Source: Saccharopolyspora oryzae (GTDB taxonomy: Bacteria; Actinomycetota; Actinomycetes; Mycobacteriales; Pseudonocardiaceae). From it: 57,376 nucleotides of DNA. The number at the start of each line of letters is the position of its first letter. Position 1 is the stretch's first letter. The notes beneath the pieces are model-generated. The model ran no database searches. It was not told the origin of the DNA and saw only the letters and a list, made by a program, of their open reading frames with translations. Both the position numbers and the translations under genes were made by a program. The stretch spans positions 1 to 57,376 of the forward strand of contig NZ_JAQGLA010000043.1 of NCBI RefSeq assembly GCF_027853915.1, in the 5' to 3' direction. This document shows positions 51,514 through 57,376 of the stretch, one piece after another.

Positions 51514-53373
51514 ATGACCGCACCCGAGCTGGACTGGGACGACGACACCGATCGGCAGAACGCCACCCGCGGGCTGCTCGGCCGCCTCGACCCCTGCGTC
51601 ATCCGCGATGCATCTGGGCGCGTCGTCTGGGACATCGAGCGGTGGTCGTTCCTCGCGGAGGACTGCCCCGGCACGGCGCACCCCGGGCTTTGGCGGCAGG
51701 GGCGGCTCAACGCCCTGGACGGCCTGTTCGAGGTCGTGCCCGGCGTCTACCAGATCCGCGGGTTCGACGTCTCGAACATGACGCTGGTCGAAGGCGACTC
51801 GGGAGTCGTCGTGGTCGACCCGCTGATCAGCGAGGAGTGCTCGGCCGCGGGGCTGGCCCTCTACCGCAGCCACCGCGGTCCGCGGCCGGTGACCGGGGTC
51901 GTCTACACGCACAGCCACGCCGACCACTTCGCGGGCGTGGGCGGTGTGGTGGACCGGGCCGACGTGGCAGCCGAGCGCGTTCCGGTGCTCGCACCTGCGG
52001 GGTTCATGGAGCACGCGGTCGGCGAGAACGTCTTCGCCGGTCCGGCGATGCTGGCCCGCGCGCGCTACATGTACGGGAGCAGGTTGCCGGCCGGCCCCGG
52101 CGGCGCGATCGGCTTCGGGCTCGGGCAGGGCACGTCGACCGGGCGGACCGGCCTGATCGCGCCGACCGGGTCGATCACCCGCACCGGGCAGGAGTGGGAG
52201 GTCGACGGCGTCCGGATGATCTTCCAGCTGACGCCGGGTACCGAAGCGCCCAGCGAGATGAACTTCCTGCTGCCCGAGCACGGAGTCCTGCTGGTGGCGG
52301 AGAACGCCAACCACACGCTGCACAACGTGCTGACGCTGCGCGGAGCCGAGGTCCGCGACGCCCGGGCCTGGGCGGGCTACCTGACGGAGACGATCCAGCT
52401 GTTCGGCGACCGGGCCGACGTGCTGGTGGGATCGCACCACTGGCCCACCTGGGGGCGCGCCGAGCTGATCAGGTTCTTGTCGGAGCAGCGCGACGCCTAC
52501 GCCTACCTCCACGACCAGACCGTGCGGCTGATGAACCGCGGCCTGACCGGCGCGGAGATCGCCGAGGAGTTGCAGGAGTTCCCGCCATCCCTGGCGAAGG
52601 CGTGGCACGCGCGCGGCTACTACGGCTCGCTGAGCCACAACAGCAAGGCCGTCTACCAGCGCTACATGGGGTGGTTCGACGGCAACCCCGCGCACCTGTG
52701 GCAGCACCCGCCGGCCGAGTCCGCCCGGCGCTACGTCGAGTTCATGGGCGGCGCGGACGCCGTGGTGGACAAAGCGCGGAAGTCGTTCGCGGACGGTGAT
52801 CTGCGGTGGGTCGCCGAGGTGCTCGCCCACGTGCTCTTCAGCGATCCGGACCACGCCGCGGCCCGGCAGCTCCAGGCCGAGACCTTCGAAGAGCTGGGGT
52901 ACGGCGCGGAGAACGGCACGTGGCGCAACTTCTACCTCTCGGGAGCTTGGGAGCTTCGACGGGATCCCGAGGAGCGCCGGACCACGACGGGCAGCGCCAA
53001 CCTGGCGATGGTTCCGGCGTTGTCCGTCGAGCAGCTCTTCCAGTCCTGGGCGGTGCGCTTGAACGGGCCCGAGGCCGCTGCGCACCGCATCCTGCTGCGC
53101 TGGGAATTCACCGATCTGGACGAGACGTGGACGTTGCTGCTCGCCAACGGCGTGCTCACCCCGATCCGAGGAGAAGCACCCCGCGGCGAGCAGCCCCACT
53201 GCGCGCTGCGGCTGGAACGCGGGGTGTTCGACCGGATCCTGTCCGGCCAGGCGGACTTCCCGGGTTCGATCGCCGCGGGTGAGGTCGTCCCCGAGGGGGA
53301 CGACCAGGCGCTGCGAACCCTGCTGGGGCTGCTGGAAGAACCGGCCCGATCGTTCCCCATCGCACTGCCCTGA
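51514..53373 (+). CDS. Alkylsulfatase-type metallo-beta-lactamase fold hydrolase
   Basis: 619 aa, resembling SdsA1-type class III alkylsulfatases in length and layout. The binuclear zinc motif THSHADHFAG has H133, H135, D137 and H138; further ligands lie in NHTLHN and in GSHHWPTWG. A dimerisation helical domain (about 380-490) and a SCP2-like C-terminal domain (about 500-619) follow. No signal peptide, so cytoplasmic. ATG at 51514 follows AAGGAGGAG. It would hydrolyse alkyl sulphates to alcohol and sulphate. Regulated probably by the divergent TetR. Confidence 0.9.
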   Translation: MTAPELDWDDDTDRQNATRGLLGRLDPCVIRDASGRVVWDIERWSFLAEDCPGTAHPGLWRQGRLNALDGLFEVVPGVYQIRGFDVSNMTLVEGDSGVVVVDPLISEECSAAGLALYRSHRGPRPVTGVVYTHSHADHFAGVGGVVDRADVAAERVPVLAPAGFMEHAVGENVFAGPAMLARARYMYGSRLPAGPGGAIGFGLGQGTSTGRTGLIAPTGSITRTGQEWEVDGVRMIFQLTPGTEAPSEMNFLLPEHGVLLVAENANHTLHNVLTLRGAEVRDARAWAGYLTETIQLFGDRADVLVGSHHWPTWGRAELIRFLSEQRDAYAYLHDQTVRLMNRGLTGAEIAEELQEFPPSLAKAWHARGYYGSLSHNSKAVYQRYMGWFDGNPAHLWQHPPAESARRYVEFMGGADAVVDKARKSFADGDLRWVAEVLAHVLFSDPDHAAARQLQAETFEELGYGAENGTWRNFYLSGAWELRRDPEERRTTTGSANLAMVPALSVEQLFQSWAVRLNGPEAAAHRILLRWEFTDLDETWTLLLANGVLTPIRGEAPRGEQPHCALRLERGVFDRILSGQADFPGSIAAGEVVPEGDDQALRTLLGLLEEPARSFPIALP

Positions 53374-53408
53374 GACCCCTGCTGCGGACCAGCGGCCCCG
53401 GGTGCTCC

Positions 53409-53452
53409 GCAAATTCAATGGAATTTGGACATCCGATTTCCATTGAATTTGC
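53409..53452. repeat. Perfect inverted repeat GCAAATTCAATGGAA / TTCCATTGAATTTGC
   Basis: 15-bp arms at 53409-53423 and 53438-53452 with a 14-base loop. It is AT-rich against a very GC-rich background. It lies 36 bases after the alkylsulfatase-like stop and about 100 bases before the XRE-cupin gene, so it can be a terminator hairpin or an operator. The right arm plus GT recurs at 120-133, which points to a dispersed palindromic element. Confidence 0.7.
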
Positions 53453-53553
53453 GTGACCCCCCTGGGAGGGCGTGAGGATCCGTTGCCGGCGGCTGGGTCG
53501 CGGTCGGTGAGCACAGTGGACGTCGGTGCGCGGGGATCGATTACAGTGGTGGG

Positions 53554-54123
53554 GTGGGGAAATCGGCTTCGGACGGCGATTGGGGAAACTCGGTCGGTGC
53601 GCGGGTGCGGGAGCTGCGCCGGGGGCGCGGCCTCACCTTGAAGCAGGTCGGCGAGCGCGCCGAGCTCTCGCACGCGTTCTTGAGCCAGTTCGAGCGCGGC
53701 CTGACGACCGCCAGCGTGAACACGCTGCAGCGCATCGCAGTGGCGCTGGGCACGACGGTGTCCGCGCTGCTGGCCACCCGCACCGAGCAGGAGATCGGCG
53801 TCCTGCGCGCGGGCGAAGGGGTCGCGGTGCCGAGGGCGGACGTGCCGGACGGCACCACGGTCCGGTCCCTGAGCCGCGCCGACTGGCCGGTGCAGCCGAT
53901 CGAGTACACCGGCGGTCCGGTGGAGTTCGGCGACTACTTCGAGCACGTCGGGCACGAGATGCTGTACGTGGTGTCCGGGCGCATCGAGCTGGACTTCGCC
54001 GGTGGTCGGCGGGAGGAGCTCGGCCCCGCCGACGTGGTGACCTACCCGGGCAGCACCCCGCACCGGTGGCGGATCCTCGGCGATGAGCAGGTCCGGGTGC
54101 TGGTGATCGTCACCGATCGCTGA
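53554..54123 (+). CDS. XRE-family regulator with C-terminal cupin domain
   Basis: 189 aa. HTH in ARVRELRRGRGLTLKQVGERAELSHAFLSQFERG (about 16-49), and a cupin in QPIEYTGGPVEFGDYFEHVGHEMLYVVSGRIEL to VVTYPGSTPHRWR (about 115-178). These proteins control catabolic operons, for example of amino acids, polyamines and ureides, and sense the pathway substrate. GTG at 53554 has GGTGGGG upstream. It converges on the LLM gene with a 7-base gap. Probably controls the LLM/NCS1 divergent unit, which carries two copies of one palindrome. Confidence 0.92.
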   Translation: MGKSASDGDWGNSVGARVRELRRGRGLTLKQVGERAELSHAFLSQFERGLTTASVNTLQRIAVALGTTVSALLATRTEQEIGVLRAGEGVAVPRADVPDGTTVRSLSRADWPVQPIEYTGGPVEFGDYFEHVGHEMLYVVSGRIELDFAGGRREELGPADVVTYPGSTPHRWRILGDEQVRVLVIVTDR

Positions 54124-54130
54124 GGTCGGT

Positions 54131-55297
54131 TCAGCGCAGCAGCGGCACCACCTGTTCGCGGAAGCGGTGCATCTGCTCCTCGGCCATCGCGTAGGTGTGG
54201 CCCGGGAAGTGCGGGAAGACCACCAGGTGCTCCAGCCCGAGGGAGTCCTTGTGGTGCTGCACGGTCTCGGCGACCTCCTCCGGGGTGCCGACCGCCCACA
54301 TCTTCTGCTCCGTCGACTGCTGCAGGGTCGGCACCAGACCGGGTCGCGCGGGCTTCCCGTCTTCTCCCCGGTAGCCGCGGCTCCACCCGAACGGTGCCAG
54401 CAGGTTCCAGAACTCGTCGTGCCCGGCACCGCCGATGCGCCAAGCGGTCTCGTGGTCGTCGGCGATGTGCACCGGCAGCACCAGGATCCGCTTGGCGCCG
54501 CTGGTGAGCTCGACGTCGTGGTGCTGCTGGTACAGCTCGGCGTAGCGCTCCCACTGGTCGCGGACGAACCCGTGGTACTGGTTCCACCAGACGCAGCCGT
54601 GGCCGACTTCGGCGGCGTAGCCGAGGGTGGGCGGGCTGGTGACGGCCTGCCAGATCTCCACCTCGTGCAGCGGGCCGGGCAGCAGCGTCAGGGTGTCCAC
54701 CGAACCGTCCGGCCCGTGCGTGCCGGGAGGCGGAAGCTCGAAGAACTTCCCCTTGTAGGAGAAGGTTTCGTTGTCCAGCGCGGTGCGCACGACCTCCATG
54801 TACTCGGCGAACACCTCGCGGTTGTGCGCGTCGATCTCCTCGCGCTTGGCGTCCGATTCCAGGTAGCCCATGTCGGCCTGGTGCATGCCGAGGCTGCGCA
54901 GCTCGCGGGGGACCGTGCCGCGCCCGACGCCGAGCACCGCGCGCCCGCCGGAGAGGTTGAGCAGCGTGCTGAAGTCCTCAGCGAGCCGGAGCGGATGCCA
55001 CTGGGGGACGATGTTGAACATCGCGCCGACCTGGATGTGCTCGGTCTTGGCGACCAGGTGGGACTGCAGCATCAACGAGTTGGGGACGATCTCGTACCCC
55101 TCGTGCTGGAAGTGGTGCTCGGCCAGCCAGTAGCTGTCGTACCCCAGCTCCTCGGCGCGCACGCCGAGGTCGACGAGGTTCTGGGTCGCCTGCCACACCT
55201 GCCGGCGGGTCGCGCGGCGCTGCCCGGCGGGCAGCGGGTTCCCGGCCAGCACGTCGGGCATCTCGACCGAGCCGAAGAAGAACACCCCGTAGCGCAA
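54131..55297 (-). CDS. LLM-class flavin-dependent monooxygenase
   Basis: 388-aa member of the bacterial luciferase-like superfamily: GVRAEELGYDSYWLAEHHFQ, LVAKTEHIQVGAMFNIVPQWHPLRLAEDFS, LSGGRAVLGVGRGTVPREL, and the C-terminal GTPEEVAETVQHH. These enzymes use reduced FMN and O2 to oxidise alkanes, aldehydes or heterocycles. TTG at 55297 is selected because GGAGG lies 5 bases upstream; an in-frame TTG 12 bases earlier contains that site. Divergent from the NCS1 permease operon and sharing an operator with it. Substrate not readable. Confidence 0.88.
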   Translation of the reverse strand: MRYGVFFFGSVEMPDVLAGNPLPAGQRRATRRQVWQATQNLVDLGVRAEELGYDSYWLAEHHFQHEGYEIVPNSLMLQSHLVAKTEHIQVGAMFNIVPQWHPLRLAEDFSTLLNLSGGRAVLGVGRGTVPRELRSLGMHQADMGYLESDAKREEIDAHNREVFAEYMEVVRTALDNETFSYKGKFFELPPPGTHGPDGSVDTLTLLPGPLHEVEIWQAVTSPPTLGYAAEVGHGCVWWNQYHGFVRDQWERYAELYQQHHDVELTSGAKRILVLPVHIADDHETAWRIGGAGHDEFWNLLAPFGWSRGYRGEDGKPARPGLVPTLQQSTEQKMWAVGTPEEVAETVQHHKDSLGLEHLVVFPHFPGHTYAMAEEQMHRFREQVVPLLR

Positions 55298-55308
55298 GAC
55301 GACCTCCA

Positions 55309-55331
55309 AAATGTAAGTGTTACCAACATTT
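55309..55331. promoter_or_regulatory. Operator copy 1 (AAATGTAAG-N5-CCAACATTT)
   Basis: Imperfect inverted repeat, 7 of 9 pairs matching, just upstream of the LLM gene ribosome site. The right half CCAACATTT is identical to that of the second copy at 55418-55442, and the centres are 110 bases apart. Confidence 0.6.
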
Positions 55332-55417
55332 CATGGCTCAGTGTCGCGCATATCCACTCCGAGTCAAGCGCCGATTCTCGTCCTTGACTTGACGTAACCG
55401 CAGGTGCACGATCGTTT

Positions 55418-55442
55418 GAAATGTTGGCTCTACCAACATTTC
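55418..55442. promoter_or_regulatory. Operator copy 2 (GAAATGTTGG-N5-CCAACATTTC)
   Basis: Perfect 10-bp arms at 55418-55427 and 55433-55442 with spacer CTCTA. It lies 53 bases before the NCS1 permease start and close behind a TTGACTTGAC sequence at 55384-55393 that may hold a -35. It is the best regulator-site candidate in the window. Confidence 0.75.
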
Positions 55443-55494
55443 GTCACCGGTCCTGCGCCATCCGCGCACCGCGGTGCGTCCCAGGGAGGCCGTC

Positions 55495-56868
55495 ATGGTC
55501 GAAGACCCCGCCAGAGCCGCCACCGAACCCACCGGTCCACCGCGCCGGGTCGCCGTCGAGCAGAAGGGGATCGAACCGGTCCTCGACGGCGAACGGCACG
55601 GATCACCGCTGTCGGCCTTCACCTTGTGGTTCGCCGGCAACCTGCAGTACTCGGCGCTCGCGGTCGGCGCGATCCCGACCGCGTTCCTCGGGCTGAACTT
55701 CGCCCAGGCCGCGCTCGCGCTCGTCGTCGGCACCCTGATCGGCAGCCTGCTGCTGGGCGTCGCCGCCACCATGGGGCCGCAGGCCGGAGCGCCGCAGATG
55801 GTGCAGTCCCGGGGCCCGTTCGGCTACTTCGGCAACTTCCTGCCCGTCGCGCTGCTGTTCCTGACCGGGTTCGGCTACTTCGCGGTGAACACCGTGCTCG
55901 GCACCTACATCGTCCGGGAGCTGTTCGGCATCCCGTTCCTGGCCGCGCTGGTCGTGGTGGCGCTGGTGCAGATCGTCATCGCCATCATCGGCCACGACTT
56001 CGTGCACCGCGTCGAACGGGCCCTGGTCGTCGTGATGGCCGTGCTGTTCCTGATCATCACCGGGTACGGCATCGCGCGCGGCGACTTCGCGGCGGGCGGT
56101 GATCCGGGCGCGAACACGCTCACCGGGGCGATGCTCATGACGGTGGCGATCAGCTCGTCGCGCACCTTCGGCTGGGCGATCGGTGCCTCGGACTACACCC
56201 GTTACCTGCCCCGCGAGACCAGCAGGCGTCGACTGCGGTGGTCGGCGTTCGGCGGTGCGGCCATCGCCGGGCTGTGGATGCACCTGCTCGGCGCCGCGAT
56301 CGGCACCGCCATCTCGCCGAGCAGCCCGACCGATCTCGTCACCCAGCTCATCCCGAACGGACTGGCGGTGCTCGCGCTGCTGGCCCTGCTGGCGTCGACC
56401 GTCGCGGGCAGCGTGCTCGACATCTACTCCGGCTCGCTGGCCCTGCTGATGGCCGACATCCCGCTGCGCCGCTGGGTTTCCGCGCTGCTGACCGGGATCC
56501 TGGGCGCGGCGCTGGGGTGGTGGGCCGGGCACACCGAGGGGGCGGTGTTCGAGAACTTCCAGAACTTCCTGTTCCTCGTGGGCTACTGGATCGGCCCGTG
56601 GCTGGGTGTCGCGCTGGTCGACTTCCTGGTCCACCGCAAACGGGGCGTGGACGTCGACGTCTTCTACGACCGCTCTCGGCGGGTCCGGCCCGGGCTGCTG
56701 GCGTTCGGGATCGGCGTGGTGGTCTCGATCCCGTTCATGCACCAGAGCCTGTTCACCGGACCGATCGCCGCCGCGCTCCCGCAACTCGGCGACATCACCT
56801 ACTGGGTCGGCGGCGTGGTGGCCGCGGCGGCCTACTACTTCCTGACCCGGGAACCGGAGGCGAGATGA
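55495..56868 (+). CDS. NCS1-family permease (nucleobase/ureide cation symporter)
   Basis: 457 aa with about twelve membrane segments. The NCS1 pattern is visible: FTLWFAGNLQYSALAVGAIPTAFLGLNF in helix 1-2, GPQAGAPQMVQSRGPFGYFGNFLPV, and GWAIGASDYTRYLPR. Relatives import cytosine, purines, allantoin, hydantoins or thiamine. ATG at 55495 has GGGAGG 6 bases upstream; the upstream in-frame ATG is less well placed. Its stop overlaps the RidA gene start (ATGA). Likely delivers a nitrogen heterocycle to the neighbouring enzymes. Confidence 0.93.
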   Translation: MVEDPARAATEPTGPPRRVAVEQKGIEPVLDGERHGSPLSAFTLWFAGNLQYSALAVGAIPTAFLGLNFAQAALALVVGTLIGSLLLGVAATMGPQAGAPQMVQSRGPFGYFGNFLPVALLFLTGFGYFAVNTVLGTYIVRELFGIPFLAALVVVALVQIVIAIIGHDFVHRVERALVVVMAVLFLIITGYGIARGDFAAGGDPGANTLTGAMLMTVAISSSRTFGWAIGASDYTRYLPRETSRRRLRWSAFGGAAIAGLWMHLLGAAIGTAISPSSPTDLVTQLIPNGLAVLALLALLASTVAGSVLDIYSGSLALLMADIPLRRWVSALLTGILGAALGWWAGHTEGAVFENFQNFLFLVGYWIGPWLGVALVDFLVHRKRGVDVDVFYDRSRRVRPGLLAFGIGVVVSIPFMHQSLFTGPIAAALPQLGDITYWVGGVVAAAAYYFLTREPEAR

Positions 56869-57281
56869 CCGGCAAACGCGGCCTGGGGCCGCTCTTCTAC
56901 GGCGACGTCGAGCAACCGTGGAGCCGCGGCGCTGCCGCCGGGGAGTTCCTCTTCCTCAGCGGGATCGACGGGGTGGTGGACGAGCAGGGCAGGGCCGTCG
57001 CGGGGATCGCCGAGCAGACCCGGACGACGCTGGACCGGATCCGCGCGCTGCTGGCCGACGAAGGCGCTGAACCGGACGACATCGTGCAACTGGACCAGTT
57101 CGTCGCCGACCCGGCCGAGCGCGCCGAGTACATGCGTGCCCGCGACGAGTGGTTCGCCGAGCACGCGCCGAAGCTGCTCGACGAGCGCTCCTACGCCTCC
57201 CTGCTGATCTACCCGGCGCTGGCCACTCCGCAGATGCGGGTGGAGATCCGCGCAGTGGCGCGGAAGAAGGAGGAATCGTGA
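56865..57281 (+). CDS. RidA (YjgF/YER057c/UK114) family protein
   Basis: 138 aa with the family core GEFLFLSGIDGVV, QTRTTLDRIRALLADEGAEPDDIVQLDQFV and SLLIYPALATPQMRVEIRAVA. RidA proteins hydrolyse reactive enamine/imine intermediates; RutC-like members work in pyrimidine catabolism. The invariant arginine is in MRVEIRAVA. ATG at 56865 overlaps the permease stop, and its own stop overlaps the next start (GTGA), placing it in a tight operon. Confidence 0.92.
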   Translation: MTGKRGLGPLFYGDVEQPWSRGAAAGEFLFLSGIDGVVDEQGRAVAGIAEQTRTTLDRIRALLADEGAEPDDIVQLDQFVADPAERAEYMRARDEWFAEHAPKLLDERSYASLLIYPALATPQMRVEIRAVARKKEES

Positions 57282-57376
57282 TCGTGTCCCGCTCGTTCGC
57301 CGAGTTGAGCGCCGCCGACGTGAGCACCGTCCGCTCGTCGTCGGTGGCGGTGCTGCCGGTGCGGGCCGTGCTGTTC
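57278..57376 (+). CDS. Partial gene, possible creatininase-family amidohydrolase
   Basis: Only the first 33 codons are in the window; the frame stays open to the edge. GTG at 57278 overlaps the RidA stop. The fragment FAELSAADVSTVRSSSVAVLPVRAVLF resembles the start of creatininase-family proteins, where a similar strand leads to the metal site, but the diagnostic HGPHLP-type block would lie beyond the edge. The name is therefore tentative. Confidence 0.4.
   Translation, partial: MIVSRSFAELSAADVSTVRSSSVAVLPVRAVLF

Noticed and set aside
50734..54429. A 1231-codon minus-strand frame, which could suggest a giant fusion with the TetR gene
   Set aside because: Only the last 209 codons encode a recognisable protein, with its own ATG and ribosome site; the rest is antisense to the alkylsulfatase and XRE-cupin genes.

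Overview
The window is high-GC DNA from an actinomycete. The GC-biased third positions, frequent GTG/TTG starts, stop/start overlaps of the ATGA type, a DUF574 S-adenosyl methyltransferase, F420/flavin luciferase-like oxidoreductases and a chaplin-like secreted protein fit a Pseudonocardiales organism such as Saccharopolyspora. That placement is inference; no rRNA or tRNA gene is present to anchor it. I support 47 protein genes (the last cut by the window edge), no RNA gene, no CRISPR array, and no insertion sequence or transposase.

Layout. 157-4096: a complete three-component cytochrome P450 operon (P450, 2Fe-2S ferredoxin, ferredoxin reductase) with a divergent LysR regulator. 4164-10713: a secreted PhoX-like protein, a large secreted beta-propeller/phosphoesterase, and an ABC exporter (permease and ATPase) coupled to the phosphoesterase. 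10918-13054: an FCD-type GntR regulator and an MHS-type MFS transporter. 13631-21111: an amino-acid-derivative catabolic region with a D-aminoacylase, an M20 deacylase, a sodium/solute symporter, a HutC-type GntR regulator, a diaminopropionate ammonia-lyase-like enzyme and an N-carbamoyl amino acid hydrolase; the same palindromic promoter element lies before both of its forward operons. 21197-26932: a secreted penicillin-acylase-type hydrolase, an acetyl/succinyl-CoA transferase, and a small secreted chaplin-like protein with a PPVE heptad tail. 27033-33093: an IclR regulator, a LysR regulator, and an MFS/M20 hydrolase/amidase operon preceded by a good LysR box. 33151-38365: mostly single genes (methyltransferase, LLM oxidoreductase, FUSC exporter, 2H phosphoesterase, alpha/beta hydrolase).

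38743-40932 stands out. It is a compact three-gene operon with less GC-biased codon use than its neighbours: an unknown 86-residue protein, an ECF-like sigma factor without a recognisable anti-sigma, and a 454-residue protein that joins a TPR-like start and a coiled coil to a P-loop. The P-loop part shows SF2-helicase-like motifs I, Ia and VI, but no DEAD box between them. It is the best candidate here for an undescribed system.

41082-50648: a secreted cutinase-like hydrolase, then a full dipeptide-type ABC operon (binding protein, two permeases, two ATPases) translationally coupled to a class-C beta-lactamase-fold hydrolase, with a divergent double-AsnC regulator. 50734-53373: a TetR regulator divergent from an alkylsulfatase-type metallo-beta-lactamase. 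53554-57376: an XRE-cupin regulator, a luciferase-like monooxygenase divergent from an NCS1 permease/RidA/creatininase-like operon, and two copies of one palindromic operator in the divergent promoter.

Overall the region looks like an accessory catabolic stretch: many amide- and ester-cleaving enzymes, each group with its own transporter and local regulator, separated by strong perfect-stem terminators between convergent genes.
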